Source: Branchiostoma floridae (lineage: Eukaryota > Chordata > Leptocardii > Amphioxiformes > Branchiostomatidae). Taken from it: a DNA stretch of 62,000 nucleotides. Position 1 is the stretch's first letter, and each line of letters starts with the position of its first letter. Made by a program: the position numbers and the translations under genes. A model generated the notes under the pieces. That model had not been told where the DNA came from and ran no database searches. It was given only the letters and a program-made list of their open reading frames with translations. The stretch spans positions 10,029,457 through 10,091,456 of the forward strand of contig NC_049979.1 of assembly GCF_000003815.2 (NCBI RefSeq), read 5' to 3'. Positions 23,901-36,028 of this stretch are shown piece after piece.

Positions 23901-26900
23901 TCTTGAGACATGATAAAAGGTTTTACGGCAGGTTGATGATGCTGGTGGCAGATGGCTGCTTGTGTCTCCAGACGTCCTCAGCTGTCACTGTTTTCGGGGA
24001 TCTGTGGCCTCCCAACTGGGATAACCTTTGCGAAATGTCTCAACAATGTACTGCGTTATGTTCCTCTGGTGACTGCCAGGATGAGAATTGGCAGCTGGTG
24101 GTGATGCATATATGACAGAAATTAAGGGATCCTTTGTTCCCAAAACACTTCATATTTGCTACCATTAACCTAAGGGATTTTCCTTCTTGTGTAGATTGGA
24201 TGGGGCATTTGTTTTGTTGGTCCTCCTACTCACAGAGTTGTGAGATGTTAAGATGAAATTTAATGCATTTGTTTTTCTAATAATATGTTACAGCCAGGGA
24301 AGAATGACAAATTTCTTTAATTTTGTTTGCTGCAATCTTACCACCTGCCAGTTGCCTCATTTGGTTCCAAAGATAAAATCTCCGCCACACACGCACAGCA
24401 GATACCATGTCGCAGAGGTCTCAATTTCCCTGCCGAAGACAGCATGGAAGATTCCTTGCATGGTTGAACAAGGGTAAAACAACATTCATGTCATGCTTAC
24501 ATGGTAATGTGGGATAGAAGACATGGGTCAAGTAACCAATATCTTTGATGTTTAAAGTAGGGTGGGGATTATCAAGTAAATAAATTTTCTTACATTTGGT
24601 AGAGATATCAAAATATCATTAGATCAGAGAATGGGTTACTGGTATGTTTAAAGTATAGGTTATAAAAATAGGTTGTTTCTGGATGTTTCCTTGACCGAAG
24701 TCCCCAGCAGGGTATCCAAAACAGCAGCTTGACTCCCACCCATCTGAAGAAGGCCAAGCTGATGTTCTTCTACACCCGTTACCCATCCTCCTCCACCTTG
24801 AAGCAGCACTTCCCGGACGTCAAGTTCAACCGATGCATTACCTCCCAGCTCATCAAGTGGTTCTCCAACTTCCGGGAGTTCTACTACATCCAGATGGAGA
24901 AGTTTGCTCGCCAGGCCATGAGCGAGGGGCTGGAGACAAAGGACCTGCACGTCACGCGTGACTCCGAGCTGTTCCACGCACTCAACCTGCACTACAACAA
25001 GAGCAACGAGTTCAAGGTAAGCATCTATCCCCAAACAGTCTGTCCACTTCTTACTGATCACCACTTCAGCCAATGAAAATAAAGTTTTCAGGTGTTTTTT
25101 CTTTTGATCATCATGGTATTGTTAGACTTGGTGAATTTGAGGGAACAAAGACATTTGTGTTTTTACTGCTGTAATTGATAAGTTTTTGTACCAAATCTCT
25201 GTGGTGTGGGTGCCTTTTCCAATTACCTCCACCACCAACAGAATTGAAATGTTTATTAAGTGGTCTTTGTTAGATGACTTCTGATATTTTAGAGAACAAA
25301 GACATTTTCTTGTTTCTTTGTACCTGCAAGTTAGCTTCTTTTCAGTTTAGATGGGGGCCACCAAAGTGCTTACACGCATTTCAGTAGATTTTCTTTATTC
25401 GGTTCTTAACCAGCATTTACATAGAAGTGGCAGGTTAAAGTGAGTGTTAGTGCTGGTTGTGGTGTCGGTACATGCACAGAAGGATGGAGGTCTAGTCGGA
25501 GTGCTAGAGTGTGTTCCTTTGTTCCTGGGCAGCAGCTGTTGTGTAAGCCTCCTTGTGCACCTGTCACTGGCTGGAAGAAAGGCTATTGTCCCAGCAGGAA
25601 CCAGCTCAGTTTACCGGCCAGGCCCCGCCACACTTCACTTGTTCACATTGACTAAACACAGTAGCACTGCTTGAGGGATGCAAGTTTTCGATGGAAACAA
25701 TGTCTGTAAGCAGGCAATTCCTAGTTGCCCCCATTCTAGTGCTTTTCCTTTGTAGTGGGATCGAAGTGGTATTTTCTTCAGGAGGTGGCAGCAGCTGCTG
25801 GATGGGTGATAGCATCTGCCCATCAGTCACCCTATCAGGCCTGTCTGGTGTCTTTACATCTGTCGCCCAAGGAGACACGGTCCCTCTGCTACACATGCAT
25901 TAAGAAGGCAAATATGATGGATTATGTAAAAGACAGGGTGCAACATGCATGGCCATTCAGCACATTAATGCCTCTTGACACAGATGGGTCACTGAGAGAT
26001 GGTTTGAAAGCATCTTGAGACATTTGGGAGGTTCACCTCCCTGAAATTGTGGATGTCCTGCTGTTTGATGGGTGGAAAGGTGGTTAGTTGGGATGTGTTA
26101 AGAAGCTTTTTGAAACATTGAGGAATGAGGCTTTTTTGCGTGGCAGGTTCCTTTTGATGTGCTAAAGTAATACATATGAGTATGGATCTTGTAGGAGGAA
26201 GTTATGCCCCCAGCTGTCCAGATAAAGCATGGTGTATATATACGTGGATGAACTCAAACTTTCTCTTGTCTCTTCTTGCTATACCAAATTGCCCCATCTT
26301 CAGGCTAGACAGGTGATTTTTAACTTGTATCTCACCGCCCGGTGCCCCCGAGTTCGAAAGTGCATCATTACCCAGACAAGAGAAAGGCGTCATTATTTTG
26401 TGGTGCGTTGAGGCAGGGCATCTGCTAAGATCAATGGAAGGAAGACAAAGGATGTGCACGCTAGAGAAACATCTTCCTGTGGTGGTGGGAAGGAGATCAG
26501 TTAAATTAAGGGACCAGCACAATCAATACAAGCTGTGGCTTCCACACACAAATGTGCCTGCAGCGTCTCTTGTACCCCGGAATTATCTCCAGCAAAACTT
26601 TATGAATAAGTGATAAGAGGCTGTTATAACAAAGGGGAAGGTGGTGGTGATTAGACAATGGCTGGCCCTCATTACTTTTTGCCCTGCAGTCTTGATAACA
26701 AACATGCAGCCCGTGGACATTGTTTCCTCAACCTGCCTGGAAATGACATTGTTACTGTTAGGGGTAGTTCAAGGCTTGTAACCAAGAAGTAGGAGAAGTT
26801 TATTTGAGATGCACAAAATTTTGATGGCAGAATTTAAAATATAGATGGAAAGATTAGGGATGGAAAAGGAAAGTGATCACATGTCTTGGCCTAGCACAAT

Positions 26901-27744
26901 TTCACTGCAAGGATGGGTTTTATAAAGATATTGCAGATTTCTTCATCAAGCCTTCATATGACATTATTCCTGCCACATTTGTTTTTTTTTGTTTATTCCC
27001 CCATTTCTCCCTACAGCCCTTCCTGGAAGCTCAGCTGTATGATATGATTTCATTCCGCTTTAACATGGGATATATTGACATATGTGTATATTGACATGTA
27101 GGCCATGTCGATTTCATCATGTGGATGGTATCCGTGCCTGCATCAATTTTCGTCCGTTTGCAAAAAAAAAGTTTTAAACCATACTCTATATTATACAAAG
27201 CTGCTGCAAATGACCCAAAAAAAAGATATTGGAAAACAGATACTAAATAAATGTCATAAAGGGAAAAAGTCGATTCCGAGGTCAAAGAAAAAGATGCAAA
27301 AGAACAGAAGTGAAGAATGTATCACTTGGTATACCATATTTTGTGTGTTCAGTCGTTTGTTCAACTTTCCTGACCAAAGGAGCTTGGTTCTTTGATGAAG
27401 AAACAAACCATTGTGTCTTTGTTTCTTCCATCAGTGGCTATGATACTAGTATGAAGAAACAGACCCATATGATTGGCGATATTTTTCCCTGCAGTGCCTT
27501 GATAAATGAAACAAGTGTTCCTCAGCAATGCCATAACATCTCCCTCTTCTCCCCTCAGGTGCCAGATTCCTTCCTGGTGGTGGCCGAGCAGACGCTGTCC
27601 GAGTTCTTCAACGCCATCAAGGCTGGGAAGGACCTGGAGGCATCGTGGAAGAAGAACATTTACAAGATCATCAGCAAGCTGGACAGCCCCCTGCCCGAGA
27701 TCTTCCAGTCCCCCGACTGCATGAAGGAGCTCCTTGGAGAGTGA
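19334..27744 (+). CDS. prox1: Prox, Prospero-family homeodomain transcription factor
   Basis: Nuclear DNA-binding regulator of cell fate and cell-cycle exit, single counterpart of vertebrate PROX1/PROX2. Exons 19334-20935, 24711-25016 and 27559-27744 give 697 residues. Seen in order: basic KRRRVD (12-17), LRSLL and ISELL motifs (49-53, 72-76) where PROX1 has nuclear-receptor boxes, KRARVENII (137-145), a Gln/Glu-rich coiled coil (about 188-222), [13 protein letters not shown] (263-275), [10 protein letters not shown] and [17 protein letters not shown], then the atypical homeodomain (from about 545) fused to the Prospero domain and ending at ELLGE. Start chosen at MSDIEELSQ because it aligns with vertebrate N-termini; an in-frame Met lies 7 codons upstream (19313). 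Confidence 0.96.
20936..24710 (+). other. Prox intron 1
   Basis: A 3.8 kb intron with no coding or repeat family that I recognise. Much of 21100-24130 is of balanced composition, without microsatellites, and dotted with ATTA/TAAT cores. That is the look of conserved regulatory sequence, but conservation cannot be judged from one genome. Confidence 0.5.
24711..25016 (+). CDS. prox1: Prox exon 2 (homeodomain)
   Basis: Encodes 102 residues, including [40 protein letters not shown] and the start of the Prospero domain up to [10 protein letters not shown], almost identical to vertebrate PROX1. Two tandem acceptors (AG at 24706-24707 and 24709-24710) would differ by one Gln. Donor AAG|GTAAGC, phase 0. 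Confidence 0.96.
25017..27558 (+). other. Prox intron 2
   Basis: A 2.5 kb intron with ordinary AT-rich sequence. The small frames here (for example around 25440-25900) show no domain. A T-rich stretch (about 26980-27010) and an A-rich one (about 27150-27240) are simple sequence. Confidence 0.5.
27559..27744 (+). CDS. prox1: Prox exon 3 (C-terminal Prospero domain)
   Basis: Encodes 61 residues, including [35 protein letters not shown] and MKELLGE, then TGA (27742-27744). Acceptor tctcccctcag. The intron falls inside the homeo-Prospero unit at the NEFK/VPDS join, a position recalled as shared with vertebrates. The exon is much more GC-rich than its flanks. Confidence 0.96.
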   Translation: MPDSFLVVAEQTLSEFFNAIKAGKDLEASWKKNIYKIISKLDSPLPEIFQSPDCMKELLGE

Positions 27745-29360
27745 GACCTGATGACGTGTCGTTGTGTTGCAAGCCAAGCTTTACCAGAAGTTCTTTGAAA
27801 CTTCAAACTGAGTATGTAGGAAAGTGCTTAGGGAATACTCTGTCTAAGCCACAATTGTCAAGGATGTTAGCGTAAAAGGGAGGATATTTAAGTATACAGG
27901 AAATTTGTTGCATGACTTCTATGGAAAGTCAGTACCCCAAGGGTATCATTAATTTCACATGCAATTGAAGAGTTCTAGTTGCTGGGTAAATCTGTGTACC
28001 CAAAAGGATTGAGCAGCACAGGTTGTGGTGCAGAGCTAAGTGTGCAAATTGTACTCCGGGATGTCAGCAGGACATGCATGCCTTTAACACGGAAGTTGAG
28101 CCAGAGAATCATGATGGAATTTTACTAGTCATGTTCAGTGTTAGTACTCATAGGACTTAAGATTTCTGTAGGTAAGTGTGATTTGCTTATCACAAAAAGC
28201 AAGGTTGTTTTGTTAATGTGTAATATGGTAGTAGGCAAGGAGAAGTTGGCTAATTAGGCAAGTTCCTGTGCCAGGAAGAATGTGGAAACCATGTATGCAA
28301 GTTGTCAACGCCCTCTAAAGAGTGGTCATTGTTGTAGTCGAGAGGAGCAAAATTAAGTAATCTTTTAGATTTAGGAGTTTAGACCATATGCCATGTGGAG
28401 TTAGACAGACCCTGGGGCGGGGTAACCTTACAAAGTGGGACCTAAATTTTTCCTTAGCGCTTCCAAAGTGTAGAACACTTTGTCAGGTAATAGTCTATAT
28501 AGATTTGGACCCCTCCTGTAGCCATGCAAGACAGTAGAAGTTAGGAATAGTGCCTAGTGCCTTAGGTTTTTACAAGCATTACCAAATAGCACAAAAAAAT
28601 AGATGATGCAGAACTTGATGAACTACTTTCTTATACTAGCAGGATTTTGACACAAAAGAATATACCCTTGTGGGGGAGACCTTTGCTGGTGAGACGTGTG
28701 CCAGCATCAATGTGGAATTTAGAAACCAGCTGAGAACAAACAGTAGAGCTACTCGTACAAGTGACCTTAGTTGTACCGGGAGTCACTCGCCCGGCTGAGC
28801 TAGCCTTGCATGCCCTTCAGCCTCCCACTTTCTCTGGACATGTACGTTATCTCCTGATCAATGCTTGTTAGGTTATGTCCATGTTCCCTCTCTGGTGGGA
28901 GATCTAGGCTCTGTTCCCAGGGGTCGTGCTTTTATGGTGGAGTCAAAAATGATAATCATTTCGTTGGTGACATTGCCTCTGCCCTTGCCAGCTGTGGTGG
29001 TTACACTTCGTGTGCTCTTCGCATTCGTCACACACTCACACACGTAGGTGTGCTAATATTGACTCGAGAACCTGGTAATTTCTTAATATGCTTTGTTTGC
29101 TGTTTTTATGTTTTCTTTGTTTCAGGGACTGAGTTTGCAATTGTTTTCTTTCAATGCAATTTTATGTTGGAGTCATGAATTATTTAGTTTTGCCTGAGGT
29201 CATATTTTGACTTGTTTTTAAGTTGCTTCTAAATTAAGGCAAGAGAATTTCAAAGTATTTTCATCTGGGATGAACGAGCTTATTACAGAGTATATCATCA
29301 TTAATTTATTCATTCTGGTATGTAGAAAATCATGCAATCCTAGGTAAACATTGTTCCAGC

Positions 29361-29396
29361 GTTGCTGAGCAACAGCTGAGTTGTTGCCATGGTTAC
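29361..29396. promoter_or_regulatory. pair of RFX X-box-like palindromes
   Basis: GTTGCTGAGCAAC (29361-29373) fits the RFX half-site rule with a 1-base spacer. GTTGCCATGGTTAC (29383-29396) is one base away from the classic 2-base-spacer X-box. They lie 9 bases apart, 1.6 kb downstream of the Prox stop codon. Motif match is seen; function is inferred. Confidence 0.4.
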
Positions 29397-32300
29397 CAGA
29401 CATTATCAGAATTATAATTATGTAATATCCTCGTCAGGAATTGCTGAGATATACATTATCAGAGAGGATACAGATTTTCTTGCCCGTGCATGTTGTGTAA
29501 ATGCTGGTGTTATCTGGTCTTTGTTTCCTTTATTGAAAGCACTACAGATTTTATTATTTAAAGAAGAATTATGTTTTGTGGATTTGTGCTTTATTGATGT
29601 TCACAGAAAAGGGTAATATATTGATTAAATCATGAATTTTAAGTAAGATTAAGTCAATCATATGCGATGTTGTTACACCATCCAGGGTTATATTATTTGT
29701 GTTGTTATAAAGGTCCAGAGTTTAATATATGCAAATATTTAAGGGCTGGCTTATTTTCCAGCCTTGTTATCTGACAGAGAAAAATTATGGCAGAGTCACT
29801 TGCCAACTGATTGCAACGTTTTTCTGACCTTGGTTCCCACTATTTATCATAGGAAGGTCATCCATGTACTCAAGGCGCATCCCTTCAGAAACCCATCTCT
29901 CACTTGACATTACACCAACTGTCCTTCAAGTGGGAGGACTAAATGGCTCTGGGTGCAACTTTGTGTAATGGCTAAGACCTGTTATTCCTCATGTACACAC
30001 ACAGTATTTCATGTATATTCTAGCTTTGTTTCTCACAATGGGTGAAGGGAGGATGTGATGTGGATTGTGTATTCAGCACCTAAGCGTGCTGGTAGGACGT
30101 AGATGTGTAGATCTGGTAGGCTAGCTGAGACTTTATTGTGCAGGTAAACCATGCCTGTGGAATGTAGGGTAGGTTGGACCTATGCTATGCGGACAATTGT
30201 CGTAGGAAGATATACTGTAGCTCACAGTAAGTGAAGTGACCAGATTTTGGGGTGTCATGCAATGTGTCATCTTCATGTGTCATACAAGCCCGGTGGAATT
30301 CTTCCAAGATAGATACATTCAGCAGGGCAAACCTTTTCATGTTCTTGTAGACAGACCGTAGAAACCTTAGAGTTCCCCTAGACTTTGTACTAGAAATTTT
30401 TAGCCACTTCAACAATAAATTTGTAGACTCTCTTCATACCATACTGCATGTGGTCTCGTTCTTTCTGCGTGAGCAGCAGATAAATCAAAAGGCTGTTGGA
30501 GACAAATTTATACCAAGGATTAATTTCCAAATTGAGGTACCATTACAGGAATATGAGCATCAGAAGGGCCCATACATCATGATTAACATGTCATCCATCC
30601 TAAGTCACACTTGGACCAGCAGTGCCCATTGATTAGCAAGGTCAACAGTATCTGAGCGGGGAGTTGGGCCAATTTATGGAAATCAAGCAAAAATGGCGAC
30701 GTGCTGATGAAATGACACACACTTTAACTTTCCAAAACAGGCAGTGGTTCTGAAAAAAGGGATACAAATGCAGCATTGGCCACACCATTTTTTTTGGTTC
30801 TTGAATTTTAAAGACCATGCTAGATTGGAATATGAACATGAAAGTAGAGTATGAGGCCTCGAGGGGAAAGACTGTGCAAACAGTTCCAGGAAGTGAACAG
30901 TGTCAGAGGCAAGTTTTCATCCCAGCCCCTCGTTTTTACAATGTGTTCTAGCTCAAGATTTAACTAAAAACATTCAAATAAAAAAAAAATAAAAACTGTT
31001 ATGGCCTAAGCAAAGTCAGATGGAGGCACATGACTTTTCCTTCCATGTACCGTAAGGTGGTACATAGAGCCTGGGCCTTGTACGGGAAGTAAATCAGCTT
31101 CAGACAGATTAACTGTGGTTTGACTAAGGCAAGGTGATCCCCAAAAATCAAGTGTGCGTATGCTGGGTCTGATGGCCACCGATGAACCTGCAGAATCTTA
31201 ATGGTCATCTTTAAGTGGACGACCGCCCAAGACAAAGGGTCTAAGGCTATCTCTTGCCGAGTCTATGAAGGTGTCGTTTTTCCCATTGACACAGTGCCCA
31301 GCTGTGCTCCGCAGTGGGACTACAACGACTTTAGGATAGATTGGCGCAATCTTGCCAGGCACACAACCAAGAGTCCATTAATCCCCAAGGAAAGTACTCC
31401 TGATCCTGGGATCACAGTCAAAGGCCCTCCTGATCGCCTGGTCGCGTCTCCGGGACGTGTTCAAAATTTCTTATAAAAGCGGAGGAGTTGAAGGAGCAAC
31501 ATAACTGCTTGTCCTCCGGAGGGATGTGTACATTATGGGGATAGCCGGGTTTTGGTGCAGGAAGGAGGACTTAAATACTGCTTAAGCCTCCCCATTTACA
31601 TTGCTGGCCACAACTGAGCTGCAGGCCACAGACTTCTGCCCTACCAAACACTGCACTGTACTACCATATGCTACTTACATGCAAATACACATGTACTTGT
31701 GTATATGTTACATGCAAGTTATATGTGCATGTATGTCAAGCAAGGTAATTGGCCTATGATTTATTGTAAGTGCATTACAGTAATGATGATTAAAACATTC
31801 AATTTGCCACTTCCTACTGGATAATCCTTCCACTGAAACAAGATTCAAGAGCCAATTCCTTAGCAACATGTAACAATTACCCAATGCCTTTGGAATTGGC
31901 ATCTACAGAAAGAGGTAATGAGACATTCTACTTCCTCTTGGCACCTCAAGGCAAAATGGACTTCAATTGCCAGACATATTTGTATATTTATATATTTGTG
32001 CACAAGAAGCTATCATGTTTTGCTTGATAAAGCTTGTAAAGCTACTTTAGCTTTTAGTGTTCACTTTGATAAAATGTAACAGTTATCATTAGCAATGCCC
32101 ATGGTCCCTTTTTCCATCATAACATTGCCAAAAACAAATAATACCCCATGTAGACATGTAGTTATTGAATAAATTTATTTCAAACTTTCACTTGACACAC
32201 ATTGTGAAACTTCAAGCAACAAATTTGATAATTGACATAATCCATTTATGACATTAGCTACTTGAAAAATTTATCAGATAGTTGCCCTGGTGTCTATTAT

Positions 32301-35300
32301 GTATATGCACATGTAACGTTACATTTATTAATAGGAGACTGTGGAAAGTCATATTTTGTCCTATAAATTGCTACATTTGCAGGAATGTGCCCAAGGACAC
32401 ACGATGACAGGTGTACTCAAATGGACATGTGGATAGGTGGTATCACAATCATGAGAAGTTAACATGACATCCTGCTATATTATACAAACTGGAGGTTCAT
32501 AAAAAGCCTCAGACTTCCACCCTGATGAAGACACAACAGGTACTAAATTCCCTGCACGCAATATAGCTCTCACACCGGCCATGTCCTCTGTATCAGGTTT
32601 CTAATGCACATCTTCAATAACGGGAACGGACGTGTCAATGCTTGCACTTCCTCAAGACGACAGCTCGAAGACAGGAAACAAGTCAATGACTTCCGTTGCT
32701 ATTTATGAATGTGAGACACTTCCTCCTTCTCCTCTGTTTGTTAATAATTCAACTGCTAGGTCATGCCACACCTGGCAAAGTACATTGTGTACCTGTGCGG
32801 TGTAAGATAAGGATCTGTGGTGAAATTGGCCCTCCCACTGCAGCGCTGTGACAAGGCTATTTTAACCATCTGTCCAAATAACCCTGACTGAAACAGGAAT
32901 AGCTGTTGGTGCGTCCATCCAAGGGTGTATCAAGTACTTTATGGTCATAATTTCTGCCTGCACATTTATAGCTGTGACGGAGCATACCAGCTGCACCAAC
33001 TTCAGTCGCTCAAAGAATTTCAGAAGGAGGGCAGATCACACAGTCATGTTTTTCTGTCTTGTAAATGAAGACAAGTGGAGTTAAAATTGTTCTTTGTTAC
33101 ATCAGTAACACCTTGATACTTACCAAATTGCCAGACATTTTTATCATCCATGCTTCAGGTATATTTGTTTTAGATCATAGATCATCTCTGTCCTTTTTGT
33201 TTGTTCTAGTTTCTCATGTTTAATATAGTGTTGTCAAAGTGATGCTTCTTATTTACAATGTTCTGTTCTTTTAAGTGATGGGTTTACTGAAGCCGATCCT
33301 TGTTGATGATATGAAAAGTGAACAAAATAAGAAATGAAATTGAAAAACAAAACAAGGCTCAGTGGAGTTCCTCCTGGATTGGAGACATTGCAGGGTCAAA
33401 TTCTTCTGGTGTCATGAGGAAGCAAATTAAAGAAACTGAAAGTTCCTGGAGGGAACCCAACCCAAGAGGAAGTCTTTAGTGTTGACCTTAGCATCAGAAA
33501 ATGTGCTAGGGGTGACAAACATGTTCCTCTTCATGTGTTTTAACAGTACTCAAAGTCACTTGTATAAACATGATGCAGCAAAGTCCACCTCGCCAAGGAG
33601 AAAATGAAAATAAGGAAGAATGTTTTAGACATGGTCATACCTCCATAACACCAACATTATAACAGAATAGGATATCAAGTTTGCACTCTCCTGATGCTGA
33701 AAAATAACTTCTGACACTTGGCATACGCTAACGTTTGCGTCACAATGCTATATGAAGTCTCCTTTTAGAAGCATGTTTTGACAACTAAATGGCTTAATTC
33801 TATTTATAACTCACTTCAATGATGTCGTCTTGTTAATAATTCAGTCACGTAAATTGATACTCGACAAGCTGTTAACACCTAAGTTGTATCTTGTATTATA
33901 CACACTCCTTCACCAAACAATGCCATTCACTCTGCTTATTTATCTGAATTGCCAAAAAAAATGTAAATGCGAGAAATTTCCCTGTTTGAAACGGTCTATG
34001 AAATATTACATTCTAACAATGCCATTATCATGAGTGCCGTAAAAAAGGTGCCTTTTTGTGTTCAGTTATTATGATATTTAGGCAGCATGTCATTCAATCT
34101 TGCAGGTTATTTTCCATGTAGTAATAAAATTGTTTTCTATAACATTATAATGTTACATTTGTATTGAATCAGATGTTTTTTGAGAGAACTAATGTTATAA
34201 GCAGTTTGCTTTTTGCCCAATCCTTAATAAACAAATATGAAGAAAACAATAAACGTAGGTATACAGCTAGTGTTTCCTGATACGCCCCTCACAAAAGGGG
34301 ATGAGGTTTGTGAAACAACATTGACGTATTAACTGGTGATATGATTTACTTCATTTGTTTGATTTTCTGCACAAAGCTGATAATTCTCACCCACCACTCA
34401 GTGGGCTCCAGGAGAGCTTTGAATACTTTTTGACGTTACGTAGTGCCGGGTCTGGAAAATAACAAGTGACACCCTGTCACACCAAAACTCATATATGGCT
34501 CCAAAACAAGTATGAGTTTTTGAATGGCCTTGTGTCATACCTTCTATGCTCCATCCACATAAAAGTGTAACAAAAAAATAATCTAAACCCAAGGCTCAAA
34601 CCAAAGTACATTATATACACATGAAAAAAAAAACTTATTTGCTTTCATTATGAATAAACTGACCCGCTCATTTTCATCCTTGTCAAACAGAAATTGAAAC
34701 TCTTTGATACCTTTTGTGTACCAATTGACCCACTTGTGCTGCCCTTTTATGTTGTACCCAGATGTTTTTTTTCTCCTTTTTACATTTTAAAATTACCAGG
34801 TGACCTACAACCATAAAACAATTGTATCCAATTTGCAGTCCTTGGAGAAGAAGAAAGACATAAAAATGCACATTCTGACCAGGGATTGACCCTGCATCTG
34901 TGTGTTCATAAAAAAATTAGCATACATGGTAAGTACCATGCAAGACACTGATGACATCATGTCTACGAAACAGGGATGTGGCTCTACACCAGTAATCTTT
35001 TGTCTACACACAAAGCAGTACAATCAGTGATAGCAGGAGAATTCTTAGATCCATGGCTCTACCTAACCTTACTGCGAGTTTGGAAAAAAAAATCAAAGAT
35101 GCGGTTGTACTGTCACAAGTGAACCCAGCTGGTTTGTAATTTGAACAAAGAAATTACTTTGATCCAGTACATCATATCATAAACATGACTCATGCTGACT
35201 CTTGATTAAATCAAAAGAAATCCATTGTTATTTCCCTCACATATATCCTCACATTGCCAGTAAAGCATACTCCTTTCTGGCTATAGCCTTTATTGATACT

Positions 35301-35977
35301 TAGTCTTTGAGACAGAACATGTTGACATTTTCAAAGTGACTGAACCATTCCACAGCAAAGTGGCATTACGTTATACTCGGGCCATTTAAGATTTCCTACC
35401 AGCCTGTACCACAGTGACGCCTATGGATTATCCAGGGGGGAATAAGCATGTGGGTCGGGGTGACTAATTAAAATTCAGGCCAAAAATCATCACCAGTGTT
35501 CAGGTGGTGACAAAAAGGCAGGCTGCACAGACAGGGTGACCTCTGGGTGACAAATTCAAGCCGAAATCCCAGATGACCACTATGATTCTGGGTCATTACA
35601 GACATTTATATACAGCTGCATTTACATCGGACAACTGTCAAGACAGGAATGATGAGGGGAGGAGGAAAGGGAGCCATGATTGGCTGATGTTTAAGTGTGC
35701 CGCAAGACAAAGACAGGCTTCAAACTTTTATCCTGATGAAGATTTTGCACGGGCATCTGGAAACAGTGAAAACTTTACTTGCCGCATTAAATTGGAGTGA
35801 CACACACAGTCTAATACTTCAATATGATACCACAAAAACTTTGGATTTCAGGCCATATTTGCCTATCTCCTCCCTTTATGCTCATAAAATTCTGTATGTT
35901 TCTACTACTACAGTACTACTACTACCTCCCCATGTTTGGTTTATCTATGAGGTAACGGGATACAGGGGCTGATGTGT

Positions 35978-36028
35978 GTTGCTGCTGTTTTATTATTATC
36001 ATGATTATTATCATTATTATTTTGTTTA
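35978..36028. repeat. TTA/TCA-rich microsatellite
   Basis: Imperfect run of TTATTA/TCATTA triplets, intergenic. Confidence 0.7.
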
